Shown: positions 20,346-29,381 of the stretch, piece after piece | Position numbering within the stretch: the stretch's first letter is position 1 | Layout of the letters: each line of letters begins with the position of its first letter | Source: Streptomyces aurantiogriseus | GTDB taxonomy: Bacteria; Actinomycetota; Actinomycetes; Streptomycetales; Streptomycetaceae | Direction: 5' to 3' | Length of the DNA stretch: 64,000 bases | Assembly: GCF_014649375.1 (NCBI RefSeq) | Contig: NZ_BMSX01000027.1 | Coordinates: forward strand, 1 to 64,000 | The notes under the pieces: generated by a model | Told to the model about the DNA's origin: nothing | What the model saw: the letters and a program-made list of their open reading frames with translations, nothing else | The model's database searches: none | Position numbers and translations under genes: made by a program

Positions 20346-20600
20346 GATGAGCTACCCGCGCGGCAGATTCCGGGTTGGCGCCGTGAACGTCCCTCTCGGC
20401 CACGTCGCGGTGTTGCACACGACCAGGGGTGTGCTCGCCCCACTCGCTCTGGTCGTCATGGCGTGAGGAGTCCCAGTGGGCATGGCACTGAGCGCTCGCC
20501 GGGTCGGCCGATCAGTGTGCGGAGCGGATCCACAGCTCCTGGGCGGTGAGTTGCAACAAACGCCTCGACACCAGAGGTCTGCTGGACGACGCTGCACCCC

Positions 20601-21641
20601 ATGGCGACACCCACGGTCTACGCAGATGAGTCCAGCTCCACAGGGGAGAACCTTCTCGACCCGGATCAGCCTGTGTTCTGCGCCGCGGCCGTCCACTTGG
20701 ATGACAGCCTGGCCCAACAGACCGTCGAGGACGTCAAAGCGCACCTCCCCTCAACACACGGCGAACCGAAGTACACCGCTCTGTCGCAGACCGGCACGGG
20801 CCGGGATGCGCTGATCGCCGCGTTCGACACGCTGGTCGGCGAGAGCATCCTGGCGTTCATCGCGAACAAACGCTTCATGGTGGTGACCAAGATGGTCGAC
20901 GTCCTGGTCGAGGAGCTGGCACACGAGACGGGCTTCAACCTGTACGACGGCGACGCCGCGCTGGGGCTGGCCAACCTTTACCACCTCTCGGGCCCCGTGT
21001 TGGGTGACCCCGGCGCATACGACCGTATGCTCCAGACGTTTGTCGACGCGGTACGGCGGCGTAGTCGCGCCAGTGCAGCCGATCTGTTCGCTGCGATCTC
21101 CACCTACCGGGCCACGACGAAGCCGCCACTGACGAAGTGGGTCGAGTTGCTGGAGTGCACGCGCGCGCAGGGGGACGACATCATCCGCAGGATCGCATCC
21201 GGGGAGATGCGGGACGTGCTCGACCCTGCGATTCCGTGCCTGGCGGTGGTCTGCGGCGAGATGGGGAAGATCGTGGGCGAGTTCGCCCTCGTTCACGACG
21301 AGTCAAATGCGGTCGCCCGTGGCTCTGTCTTCCTCCAGTACCTGCACTGGCTCCCTGACCCTGCGCGGCCGGGACTCATGATGGAGCGCCTGCCCGTCAC
21401 CAGCGTCGCGTTCTCCGACAGCACTGCGGCGCCGCAGCTTCAGATTGCGGACTGGGCAGCTGGAGCGGTCCGGCAGTGGGCGACCAGTTTGGTCACCACC
21501 AAACGCGATCCGTTCGCGGAGAGGTTGGAGCCCTTCGTGAAGAGGTGGACGGCTGGAGGGATCTGGCCCGACCCCGACTTCTTCACCACGGGCAGGAAGC
21601 CGATCGGGCGACCCGAAGAGCCGGACGAGCCTGCGCGGTAG
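20601..21641 (+). CDS. DUF3800-domain protein
   Basis: A 346-residue protein. The opening VYADESSSTGEN with its acidic pair, the later VHDESNAV and the near-terminal LQIADWAAGAVRQW are the conserved blocks of DUF3800, a putative RNase H-like nuclease fold frequently found in phage, plasmid and defence loci. Acidic residues in these blocks would bind metal. The start is ATG 20601. It stands alone between the aldehyde dehydrogenase and the nitroreductase and is an accessory gene. No biochemical function is established for the family. Confidence 0.8.
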   Translation: MATPTVYADESSSTGENLLDPDQPVFCAAAVHLDDSLAQQTVEDVKAHLPSTHGEPKYTALSQTGTGRDALIAAFDTLVGESILAFIANKRFMVVTKMVDVLVEELAHETGFNLYDGDAALGLANLYHLSGPVLGDPGAYDRMLQTFVDAVRRRSRASAADLFAAISTYRATTKPPLTKWVELLECTRAQGDDIIRRIASGEMRDVLDPAIPCLAVVCGEMGKIVGEFALVHDESNAVARGSVFLQYLHWLPDPARPGLMMERLPVTSVAFSDSTAAPQLQIADWAAGAVRQWATSLVTTKRDPFAERLEPFVKRWTAGGIWPDPDFFTTGRKPIGRPEEPDEPAR

Positions 21642-21703
21642 GGATTTGCTCGTGCCACACCGCCGTGGGCCTCGGGCCGGAGCGCCGTGAGAGACCGCGG
21701 CTC

Positions 21704-22723
21704 TCAGCCCGGTTCCGTATCGGTTGCTGGCGGTCCTGCGGGACGAGCAACGGAGTGCCCGGATTCTCGCGGTGTGCTGACGCCATCCGGGCCGTAGCCG
21801 AATCGGATCAGTACGTGCGGATGGCACCGCTTGTGTCGTGGGAGGGCTGTTGCGATTCGCAGGTCGGGCCATTCCATGGCCTGGTGCAGGAGTGAGGTAC
21901 GCAGTCCGTGGGCGGTCGCAGTGAGGAGGACGTACTGCAGGGCCTGGCCGGCCCGCAGCCAGTCCTCCCGCCGGTCGTGGGGCGTCCACAGGAGGGCGAG
22001 CTGGACGTGGCGTTCGAACCACAGGGCGGGCAGGCGGCGGGCGGGCAGTGCGCCGGTGAAGTCCCGCATCGGCATCCGCCCGGCCGCGTCGGGCGGGCCG
22101 AGGGCGGTGGCGGGTATGCCGTAGGGGGTGCTCGCTCCTGGGGCGTTGATCCAGGTGAGGGTTTCGGCGGTGCGGTCCGGGTGGGCGTGGTTGCGTGCCT
22201 CGGCTGCGGCGGTCAGATGCAGCAGCCGCCGTGTTCCGGCGATGTCCGGCACGTGCAGACGCGCGCCGGCGGCGTGCGCTGCCGACGCCATCTCCGCCAC
22301 GATCGGCTCGGGCACCGGGCGGCCGGTGAACGGCATCCGGCTCGTGTGCCGCCGTGCGATGGCCTCGTAGAGGTCAGGGTCCGACGGCTGGTCCTCCGCG
22401 CCGAGCGGACCGGTCAGTCGTACGGCGGCCAGCAGGCCGGGTTCGTGTGGATCCGGCAGCAGTTTCACCTCGGGTCGCCAGCCTTGGTGGACGGCGGCGA
22501 GGCGGAGGTTGAAGACCGCGGCGCCCACGGACAGATACTGAGCCCGGTGCATCGGGTCGGTCAGCGGCAGTGTCCGCTCCGGCGCCGAATGGACCTCCAG
22601 CACCTGGTTGCCGGGGTCCAGGCGGAAGCGCCAGGGCTGTGTGTTGTGGATCGACGGGGCTGCCACGGCGGCTGTCAGGAGCGACTCCACGGTGGCTGCG
22701 TCCAGCACGGCTTGGGTGCGCAT
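21704..22723 (-). CDS. Acg-type (Rv3131-like) FMN nitroreductase-family protein
   Basis: A 339-residue flavoprotein of the fused nitroreductase fold. The N-terminal APSIHNTQPWRF is the phosphate/FMN-binding motif; RRHTSRMPFTGRPVP, EDWLRAGQALQYVLLTATAHGLRTS and LIRFGYGP follow in family order. Mycobacterial Acg and Rv3131 are strongly DosR-regulated; they bind FMN, lack demonstrated nitroreductase activity and are thought to sequester flavin. The start is ATG 22723 because GGAAGGAAGAGA precedes it. It lies 36 bp after the CopD-like gene and is probably the last gene of the nirK operon. A dead paralogue lies at 14044-14850 and another intact one at 50977-51969. Confidence 0.9.
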   Translation of the reverse strand: MRTQAVLDAATVESLLTAAVAAPSIHNTQPWRFRLDPGNQVLEVHSAPERTLPLTDPMHRAQYLSVGAAVFNLRLAAVHQGWRPEVKLLPDPHEPGLLAAVRLTGPLGAEDQPSDPDLYEAIARRHTSRMPFTGRPVPEPIVAEMASAAHAAGARLHVPDIAGTRRLLHLTAAAEARNHAHPDRTAETLTWINAPGASTPYGIPATALGPPDAAGRMPMRDFTGALPARRLPALWFERHVQLALLWTPHDRREDWLRAGQALQYVLLTATAHGLRTSLLHQAMEWPDLRIATALPRHKRCHPHVLIRFGYGPDGVSTPRESGHSVARPAGPPATDTEPG

Positions 22724-22759
22724 GATGGCTTCTCTTCCTTCCTTCGTCATGGCCGCTGG

Positions 22760-23206
22760 TCAGGTGGCGGGCAGGGCGGTGGCGAGCAGGACGACGCCGA
22801 GTGAGCCGACGAGGGAGACGACCGCCAGGGCCCGAGCCAGGTCGGCGCGGCCCTTGGCGTGGGCGATGCCGTGACCCGCCGCGGCAAGCATCACCACGGC
22901 GAACAGGGCGAGTTTCGTTGCCAGGGTGCGGCCGTAGCCGGGTTCGGCGAGGGAGGCCCAGGTGACTCCCCTGTGCCAGGCCATGGCCCAGCCGGAGGCC
23001 AGCTGCACGGGCAGGAACACCGCTCCGGTCAGCATCCCGAACCGGCGCCCGGCCGCGGCGGTGAAGCTGTCCTTCGCCTCCGGGGCGAGCAGGTGGCGGG
23101 CCAGCGGCAGGATCACCAGGGAAAGGGCCAACTGCCCACCAACCCACAGGGCCGCGCCGGCCACATGCGCGAACCGCACCAAGGACCACAGACCGACGGT
23201 GTCCAC
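22760..23206 (-). CDS. CopD-like small membrane protein
   Basis: A 148-residue membrane protein with four hydrophobic helices; conserved-looking His residues occur in VRFAHVAGAALWVGGQ and AGHGIAHAKG. This outline fits CopD/DUF-type four-helix proteins that may bind haem or copper. It starts at GTG 23206, overlapping the TAG stop of the NirK fusion by one base and preceded by GGAGG, so it is coupled to it. A role in copper or haem delivery to the NirK-type enzyme is inferred from position only. Confidence 0.7.
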   Translation of the reverse strand: MDTVGLWSLVRFAHVAGAALWVGGQLALSLVILPLARHLLAPEAKDSFTAAAGRRFGMLTGAVFLPVQLASGWAMAWHRGVTWASLAEPGYGRTLATKLALFAVVMLAAAGHGIAHAKGRADLARALAVVSLVGSLGVVLLATALPAT

Positions 23207-25866
23207 TACCTACTCACCTCCACCATGCCGTGGGCACCGGCTTCGGCGTGGCGCATGTCGTGGTCGACGAATGGGTAGTGGCCGGCCTCGGGGAACGTCG
23301 TCTCGACGAAGCCGCCCTGCGCCGGGGCCAGGTCCAGTACCTGGGCGCCGCCCGGTTGATTCGGTTTGAGCAGGTAGGTGCCTTCCTTGTACACGGTGTC
23401 GAAGACGGTGCCGACGATGTGGAAGGCGATGCCGTCGCTGGGCCCGGCGGCGACCACCCAGACGCGGACCCGCTCACCGGCCTTCACCTTCAGGGGCTGC
23501 TGGGCGTACTGGTTGGCGATGCCGTTGAACACCCAGGCGTCCGGGGTGTTCTGACGCATCTTCGTCACCTGGGCGGTGCTGCCGGGCTTGCCGAGGTAGA
23601 GCTCGGAGGAGACCAGGACGTACTCGTGGTCCACCTTCGCAAGGCCGGGTGGGTCGATGACGACGGCGCCGTACATGCCGTTGCCCATGTGCTGGAGCAT
23701 CGGTGCGGTGCTGCAGTGGTACAGCCATGCCCCGGCCTTCTCGGCACGGAAGCGGTAGACCAGCCGCTCGCCCGGGTCGAGGGTGCGCATGGGCTTGTCG
23801 GGGGCGAGGGAGCCGGCGTGGAAGTCGATGCCGTGGCCCATGCCGTCGTCGTTGTTGACGAGGGTGACCTCGAAGACGTCGCCGACCTTGCCGCGCAGGG
23901 TGGGGCCGGGTGCGGTGCCGCCGAAGGTCCACATCTGCTGCTTCACGCCCGGGGCCACTTCGACCGTGGTGTGCGCGGCGTGCAGTTCGACCCTGTGGAC
24001 CGTCCCGCCGGGTGCGGGGGCCAGGTCGGCGTCGCGTGACTGCCAGCCGGTGGAGAAGTCGGCGGAGAGGTCCAGGCCGCTGTCGTCGGCGGCGGCCGAC
24101 GTGTGCCCGTCGTGTTCGCCGCTGTCCGTTGCCGTGTCGTCTTTCACGACGATGTCCATGGTCATCCCGGCCGCCTTGTGGCCAGGCAGGGTGCACCACG
24201 CCTCGCGGTTCTCGGTGACCTGCCCGAGGTCGAGTACGCGGGTGTCGCCCTGGGCGAGCATCGGCGTGGCTGGGCCGTCCTCGACCTTGAGGTCGTGGCG
24301 CTGGGCGTCTTCGTTGGTGATCTTCAGCCGCACCGCGGTGCCTGCGGCCACCTCGATGCGGGCCGGGCGGATGCGCATGTCGGCCAAGGTGACGGCGACC
24401 GTGCGAGTGGTCCCGACGCCCGCGCCCGACGTGCCGGCGGCGCTCGTCCCGCCGCCCGTGCCCCCGCCGCTGTTGGCCACGAGTACCGCCAGCACGGTCA
24501 GGACGGCGCCGGCGGCCGTGCCCCACAGGGCCGGGCGCCGTGCCACGTCGGCCTTGTCCGCGTCCGGCGACAGCCTCCGGCCGCTGTGGACGAGTACGGG
24601 CACCGCGAGGGTGAGGAACGCGGCCCCGGCCAGTGCGGCCAGCAGCATCCCGGTCGTGGCGGCCGGGCCGGGCAGCGGGAGCGCAGCCAGCGCGACACCG
24701 GTGTTGAGCGCCACCAGCCGCGTCAGCCAGCCCCGTTCGAGCAGCGCCCGCACGGCCGCACGGTCCTTCGGGCCGCTGCTGAGGACGACCGGGAGCAGAT
24801 AGGTGAGCGCGCCGATGAGGATCTGGGCGACGAAGCCGATGAGCAGCACCGGGAGGAGAGCGTCGATCGCGGTCTGTGCCGCCGCGAGCGGCCGGGCGGC
24901 CAGCCAGGCGAGGTCCGCAGCCACAGCGATCAGCAGCCAGCAGGTGGCCGCGGCGAGCATCCAGGCCGCCGCTGCGGAGACGGGACGGTTGCCTCGTACG
25001 GAGCGGACGAAGAGGTTGACGGCGAGGGCGGCTCCCTCCGCGTAGAGGGCGAGGCCCGCCGCGGCCGGCCAGCGCCACCCGAGGGCCAGTGTGACGACCG
25101 CCACCAGCAGTCCGCTGCCGGTAAGCCACAGCACCCACCGGGACACCTTGGTGGTGCGGTCCTTCATCCGTACGCCCAGCACGGTCGGCCACAGCATGAA
25201 CAGCGTGCCCAGGACGGCCAGCCCGATCCAGCCGAGCAGCGTGACGTGGATGTGGGCCAGGCGCAGCCCGGCGTACCGGTCGGGCCCGCCGGCACCGCCT
25301 GTGGCCAGCAGCCACCCGAGGACGGCACCGGCGATCAGGGCAGCCGTGGCCACCAGGTAGTAGGACACGATCGGCTTCAGCCGCCCGCCGAGCGCGCCCC
25401 GCTCGAGGCTGACAAGCATCACCAGGTGCGCGGTGGCCGCGGCCACCAGCAACGCGGCGGATACGGCTGTAAGTACGGGAGTTGCGGTCCACACGCCGGC
25501 CAGCAGCCCGGCCACGGCGAGGTTGGCCGTCGCGAGCCGGGCGGTGCTCCAGCGCTCGTCGGGGATCTTCGCGTGCAGCAGGGCGACGGCGAAGTGCTCG
25601 CTCCAGATCAGGATGGCGGTGGTGACGGCGCCGAGCAGGAACATGTGCACGGCGAGCCAGCGGGCCACCGGCAGCGACTCCTGCGCCGCGACCGCCAGCA
25701 GGGCCAACGCCAGCCACCCCACGACCAGGACGTGGGCGCGCAGATGACGGGCCTTCACGCCGGACGCCCTGAACCTGTTGGGGTACTTGCCGGGCCCGCT
25801 CGCGCCGTCCTTGCCAGGCCCGCTCGCGTCGCCGGTCCCGGTGGGCCCACTGGCGATGCTGGTCAT
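23206..25866 (-). CDS. nirK: Membrane-anchored NirK-type copper nitrite reductase fused to a polytopic domain
   Basis: An 886-residue fusion. Residues of about 25-430 form some 11-12 hydrophobic helices with His-rich LAHIHVTLLGWIGL, resembling haem-copper/NnrS-like membrane domains. A cupredoxin follows (about 465-560) with type-1 copper ligands in RHDLKVEDG and EAWCTLPGHKAAGM. Then comes a two-domain NirK/multicopper unit with HGIDFHAGS, WLYHCSTAPMLQHMGNGMYG (His-Cys, His and Met ligands) and YPFVDHDMRHAEAGAHG near the C terminus. It should reduce nitrite to NO on the outer face of the membrane. It starts at ATG 25866, overlapping the radical SAM gene by four bases. Long actinobacterial NirK fusions of this kind are known, but the partner function of the membrane domain is not. 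Confidence 0.85.
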   Translation of the reverse strand: MTSIASGPTGTGDASGPGKDGASGPGKYPNRFRASGVKARHLRAHVLVVGWLALALLAVAAQESLPVARWLAVHMFLLGAVTTAILIWSEHFAVALLHAKIPDERWSTARLATANLAVAGLLAGVWTATPVLTAVSAALLVAAATAHLVMLVSLERGALGGRLKPIVSYYLVATAALIAGAVLGWLLATGGAGGPDRYAGLRLAHIHVTLLGWIGLAVLGTLFMLWPTVLGVRMKDRTTKVSRWVLWLTGSGLLVAVVTLALGWRWPAAAGLALYAEGAALAVNLFVRSVRGNRPVSAAAAWMLAAATCWLLIAVAADLAWLAARPLAAAQTAIDALLPVLLIGFVAQILIGALTYLLPVVLSSGPKDRAAVRALLERGWLTRLVALNTGVALAALPLPGPAATTGMLLAALAGAAFLTLAVPVLVHSGRRLSPDADKADVARRPALWGTAAGAVLTVLAVLVANSGGGTGGGTSAAGTSGAGVGTTRTVAVTLADMRIRPARIEVAAGTAVRLKITNEDAQRHDLKVEDGPATPMLAQGDTRVLDLGQVTENREAWCTLPGHKAAGMTMDIVVKDDTATDSGEHDGHTSAAADDSGLDLSADFSTGWQSRDADLAPAPGGTVHRVELHAAHTTVEVAPGVKQQMWTFGGTAPGPTLRGKVGDVFEVTLVNNDDGMGHGIDFHAGSLAPDKPMRTLDPGERLVYRFRAEKAGAWLYHCSTAPMLQHMGNGMYGAVVIDPPGLAKVDHEYVLVSSELYLGKPGSTAQVTKMRQNTPDAWVFNGIANQYAQQPLKVKAGERVRVWVVAAGPSDGIAFHIVGTVFDTVYKEGTYLLKPNQPGGAQVLDLAPAQGGFVETTFPEAGHYPFVDHDMRHAEAGAHGMVEVSR

Positions 25867-27146
25867 GCCACTCCTTGGTGCTTGGTCGAACTCCCGCCCC
25901 GGTTCTTGTGGGACGCGCTGTGCTGGGGGACCGGCCGGTCCTCCGCGTCGGCGCCGCCGGACAGCAGCGCGGCCAGTTCCCGTTGGTGGGGGAAGGAGCC
26001 GGGGACGTAGCTGCACCAGGGCTCTTCGGCGTACGGGTCGCCGGTGGCGCCGTACGCGCGTGATCGCGAGCCGCCGCAGACCTGGCGGAACTCGCACGCT
26101 CCGCACCGGCCGCCCAGCCGGTCGGGGTCCCGCAGGCCGGTGAACAGCTCCGAGGTGCGGTAGATCTCCGTCAGCGGTGTCTCGCGGACGCTTCCGGCGC
26201 CCAGCGGCAGGAAGCCGCTGGGGTGCACGGTGCCGGTGTGGGAGATGAAGACGAAGCCGCGGCCCGCGTTGACGTCCAGCGGTGGTCGCCGCACCCGGCG
26301 GGCTCCGGCGTCCAGGCCCAGCTCGGCGGCCCGCTCGCGCAACTGCCGGTAGAGCGGGCCGAGTTCGAGTGCCGTGACGTGGTCGTCGCCGGTGGCTGCG
26401 AGGATTTGGCGTTGCAGGGCGACGCGGCGGAAGTGGTGGGCCTCGGTGGTCTTGGCGGGCACGGTCAGGCCCACGTCGTAGACGAAGTTGAGGACGTCCT
26501 CCACCTCGCCCGCGGTCAGGGCGCCGAGGCTGCGACCACGGCCGGTGGGCACCAGGAAGAAGGCGCTCCACAACATCGCCCCGTGATCGGCTACCAGGCG
26601 GACGATGTCGGGGAGGTCGTGCAGGTTGTGCCGGGCGACCGTGGTGTTGATCTGCACCTTCATGCCGAGGGCACGGGCAGTGTCCCAGGCGTCCAGGGTC
26701 CACCGGAACACCCCGGGTACCCCGCGGAAGTCGTCGTGCAGCTCTGCGGTGGAGCCGTCCAGGCTCAGGGAGAGGCTGACCGCACCCGCCGTATGCAGGT
26801 CCTGCAGCCGCTCCGCGGTGAGCGTCGGAGTGCCCGACGGGGACACCGCGACCCGGACGCCGATCTCCTGACCGTAGGCGATGAGCTCGGTCAGGTCGGG
26901 GCGCTGGAACGGGTCGCCGCCGGTGATCACGAACAGTGGGGCGGGCTGCCCGAAGGCGGCCACCTGACGCAGCAGGTCCTTGGCGGCGGTGATGTCCAAC
27001 TCGCGCGGGTCGCGGTCGGGCACGGCCTCGGCACGGCAGTGCAGGCACGCCAGCGGGCAGGCCCGGGTCGATTCCCAGATGACGATGAAGGGCCGTTCCC
27101 CCGCGTCGTGTCGCTGGCGGCGGATGGCATGGGTGGCGGTGTTCAT
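25863..27146 (-). CDS. Radical SAM/SPASM protein of the NirJ/AhbD-like type (TIGR04053-like)
   Basis: A 427-residue enzyme. The CPLACLHC motif near residue 30 binds the SAM-cleaving 4Fe-4S cluster; ITGGDPF is the SAM-binding GGEP-like motif; a SPASM domain with CGACEFRQVCGG and a later Cys (EPWCSY) should hold auxiliary clusters. Relatives make haem d1 or haem b, or mature peptides and enzymes. It is directly coupled to the NirK fusion (ATGA overlap at 25863-25866), which suggests a part in that enzyme's cofactor or haem supply, but copper NirK has no known need for such a protein. A DosR-like box lies about 240 bp upstream. Confidence 0.8.
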   Translation of the reverse strand: MNTATHAIRRQRHDAGERPFIVIWESTRACPLACLHCRAEAVPDRDPRELDITAAKDLLRQVAAFGQPAPLFVITGGDPFQRPDLTELIAYGQEIGVRVAVSPSGTPTLTAERLQDLHTAGAVSLSLSLDGSTAELHDDFRGVPGVFRWTLDAWDTARALGMKVQINTTVARHNLHDLPDIVRLVADHGAMLWSAFFLVPTGRGRSLGALTAGEVEDVLNFVYDVGLTVPAKTTEAHHFRRVALQRQILAATGDDHVTALELGPLYRQLRERAAELGLDAGARRVRRPPLDVNAGRGFVFISHTGTVHPSGFLPLGAGSVRETPLTEIYRTSELFTGLRDPDRLGGRCGACEFRQVCGGSRSRAYGATGDPYAEEPWCSYVPGSFPHQRELAALLSGGADAEDRPVPQHSASHKNRGGSSTKHQGVA

Positions 27147-27379
27147 CGTGCGGCCCTGCCCAGTGCCCTGTCGCTGTGTCCGGCCGCCCTGGAGTCAGGG
27201 CAGACGAGGCGGGCGGCCGGACGGTGACCGGGCCGGACCGTGCGCGGCACCCACCGCGAGCGACAGCGGTGGAATCGGCCTCGAGGGCGGTCGACGTGGT
27301 CGTGCACGGGATACCTCCGGATCGGTCGCCGTCAGCATCCACCGGCGGCGGTGGTCGGCGCGGCGGCCGATGGTCTTCT

Positions 27380-27405
27380 CGAACAGGGCCGACGGTCCCT
27401 GTTCG
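27380..27405. promoter_or_regulatory. Palindromic DosR/OsdR-like box upstream of the nirK operon
   Basis: GGGCCGACGGTCCC (27386-27399) lies inside a longer imperfect palindrome whose outer 9-bp arms (CGAACAGGG / CCCTGTTCG) pair perfectly. It is about 235 bp before the radical SAM start. The remaining 380-bp gap 27147-27526 contains no gene I can support. Confidence 0.6.
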
Positions 27406-27526
27406 CGGCAGGTGGACCAGGGCCGGATGGGCCGTCGGAAGGGCGACGGGGATGGCGTGCTTGCCGGCACTCTGGGCATCCCACGCAGGCGTGAGTGCAG
27501 GTCCCGTCCGTGCGCGCCGCCGTTTG

Positions 27527-28030
27527 TCAGGGGCGGTTCGAAGAGCAGGGTGTCAGGGCGTCAGCGGTGGCCACCAGGGCGACACCCAGGCCGGTCAGTG
27601 CGGCGCCCAGGCCCGTGACCAGGGTCGTGAGGTGCCATGCCTGGTAGGCGGACATCAGGGAGGCGCGCAGGGACTGGCCCATGAACGCGGTCTGGCGCAG
27701 CTCGGCGAGCTTGTCGTCGTCGCCTCCGGCGGCGTGCAGCTCAGCGCTGATCTCGGCATAGGTACGGCCGCCGGTGGCGTGGGCGAGATTGCCCTTGATG
27801 AACTCGGCGTAGGCGTGTGCCTCGGGGCCGGATTCCACACGGCGGCCGGCGTGGGCGGCGAGTTCGGCGGGCAGCCCGCGCTCGGGGAAGATGATCTTCT
27901 GGGCGGCCAGCTCGGTACGAATCTCCTTCCTGCCGCTGCGGCCGCGCCACACCATGACCGGCCCGGCCACTGCCAGGGCTATACCGACTGTCCCGAGCAG
28001 GGTGCCGGCCCGACGGTGCGATCCGTCCAT
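27527..28030 (-). CDS. Unknown two-helix membrane protein
   Basis: About 167 residues. A hydrophobic segment near the N terminus (LLGTVGIALAVAGPVMVW) and another near the C terminus (TTLVTGLGAALTGLGVALVAT) flank a charged region with EEIRTELAAQKIIFPERGLPAELAAH-like content (KIIFPERGLP is the clearest part). The start is ATG 28030, preceded by GAGGAAGAGGA. It lies between the hemerythrin-DUF2249 gene and the nirK operon on the same strand. Similar proteins occur in actinobacteria, but I cannot assign a function. Confidence 0.75.
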   Translation of the reverse strand: MDGSHRRAGTLLGTVGIALAVAGPVMVWRGRSGRKEIRTELAAQKIIFPERGLPAELAAHAGRRVESGPEAHAYAEFIKGNLAHATGGRTYAEISAELHAAGGDDDKLAELRQTAFMGQSLRASLMSAYQAWHLTTLVTGLGAALTGLGVALVATADALTPCSSNRP

Positions 28031-28142
28031 CGTGTTGTCCTCTTCCTCGTGTGCTTGTTCCGTGTGTGCTTGCGGGTACGGCGGTGCGTGCGCGCCGGGT
28101 GGGCACCGTCTGTGCACCGCCGGGAAGTCGAGTAACGGCGGA

Positions 28143-28976
28143 TCAGCGGTGGCCGAGTCGCAGCCGCCAGGTCTCGGGGCCGCGTTCCAGGTACTCCGCC
28201 GAGAAGACTCCCGGGCTGCGCTGCTCGATCTGCGCGAGCAGCGGCAGCGGGTCATGCGGGGCGACCAGCACCATCGCGGTGCCCGCCGGAACGGCGTCCA
28301 AGGCGCCGAAGACCGTGGCGTGACGCAGGGCGTGCGGAACCTCCCGCACGTCCAGTTCGGGCTCGGCCGTCTCCTCCGCACCGCCGCAGCCGCATACCCC
28401 GCCGCAACCGCCGGTCTCCTCGATCTGCCCTTCTCGCATGGCCTGTCCTTCCTCGATGTCCTGATCTTCTTGAGCGCTGGTGTTGCCCGTGCCGCCCGCG
28501 AGCCGGTGGTGCATCTCCGCGAGCAGCTCCGCCAGGGAGACCTCTGACGTCATGGCGAGCAGCGGCAGCACGAGGCCGTTCTCCTTGGCCACGTGCTCTT
28601 CGAAGAGCACCTGAAGGGCCCGGGCGTCCGCCGCAGCACCCGCCGGGCTGGGCGCGTTGCGCAGGGCGTCGACGAGCGTGGTGAGGCAGCGGTGTTCCCC
28701 GATGAGGCTCTCGATGAGCAGGCGGGCCTCGGGCATGCCGTGGGCGGCGGGGTAGAGCACGGCCTCCTCGGCGGCGGTGTGCGGCAGCAGTGAACGGTCG
28801 CAGAAGGCGACGAGCCCGGCGTGGATCTTCTCGGCGGCGCTGGGGTCGCGGTCCACGACGGTCAGCAGCATCGTCACCCGGCCGGCCAGTTCCCCGGCCA
28901 GGCGGGCGTGGTGCGCCTCGGCGGCTTCAAGGGCCGTGGCGTCTTCGGGGGCCGAGGAGAGGGTGAGCACACTCAT
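28143..28976 (-). CDS. Hemerythrin HHE domain fused to a DUF2249 domain
   Basis: A 277-residue cytosolic protein. The N-terminal half is an HHE four-helix bundle with ligand candidates in AEAHHARLA, LLPHTAAEEAVLYP, GEHRCLTTL and FEEHVAKENGLVLP. A Cys-rich linker, GGCGGVCGCGG, follows, then a C-terminal DUF2249 domain (about 205-277) with DVREVPHALRHATVFGALDAVPAGTAMVLVAPHDP. DUF2249 proteins accompany denitrification and NO-stress genes, so a role in NO or O2 sensing or detoxification is likely but inferred. It starts at ATG 28976, divergent from narG2, so the 405-bp gap between them is probably a shared control region. Confidence 0.88.
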   Translation of the reverse strand: MSVLTLSSAPEDATALEAAEAHHARLAGELAGRVTMLLTVVDRDPSAAEKIHAGLVAFCDRSLLPHTAAEEAVLYPAAHGMPEARLLIESLIGEHRCLTTLVDALRNAPSPAGAAADARALQVLFEEHVAKENGLVLPLLAMTSEVSLAELLAEMHHRLAGGTGNTSAQEDQDIEEGQAMREGQIEETGGCGGVCGCGGAEETAEPELDVREVPHALRHATVFGALDAVPAGTAMVLVAPHDPLPLLAQIEQRSPGVFSAEYLERGPETWRLRLGHR

Positions 28977-29273
28977 GACGGTGTCTCCAGCAGGTCACGG
29001 TCGGCTCGGCCGACCGGTGCGGGTGGGGAGGGCATCCCGGGCGTCGACGCTGGGGAAGAGGGATGCCGCGTCCGACCGCCAGGGGCGGCCGGACGCGTGA
29101 CCGAACCGGGCGCCACGCGCCGTACGCGCTACACCTGCGGCGGCCAGGGACGGGGGAATTGGCCGCCTGGCAGGCACGGAATGCGGTCGTACAGAGGGGC
29201 ATCCGCAGTTCGATCAATGCCAAGCATGCAACGCCGGCCGCGCTGACTCCCCGGCCGACCGGACCCCACCACA

Positions 29274-29373
29274 GGGACCATTGGGCCCTATTGCTACCAG
29301 CCATATTGGGCCGGAAGGCCAGCCGTCAGGGACCGCCAGCCCCAGGTGGGGGACGCGGTGCGCCGCCTAGCGT
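29274..29373 (+). promoter_or_regulatory. narGHJI2 promoter: two DosR/OsdR-like boxes and a leaderless -10
   Basis: GGGACCATTGGGCCC (29274-29288) and a second, weaker site TTGGGCCGGAAGGCC (29306-29320) precede a -10-like TAGCGT at 29368-29373. The ATG at 29382 is only 8 bases further, so the transcript would be leaderless. The same TAGCGTTC-to-ATG spacing recurs at 46428-46442. The gap 28977-29381 is otherwise empty. Confidence 0.6.
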
Positions 29374-29381
29374 TCTCGGCC

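Noticed and set aside
23206..27342. A single giant NirK-radical SAM fusion suggested by a continuous open frame
   Set aside because: The frame upstream of ATG 25866 is only the shifted reading of the radical SAM gene, which has its own frame and overlaps by ATGA.
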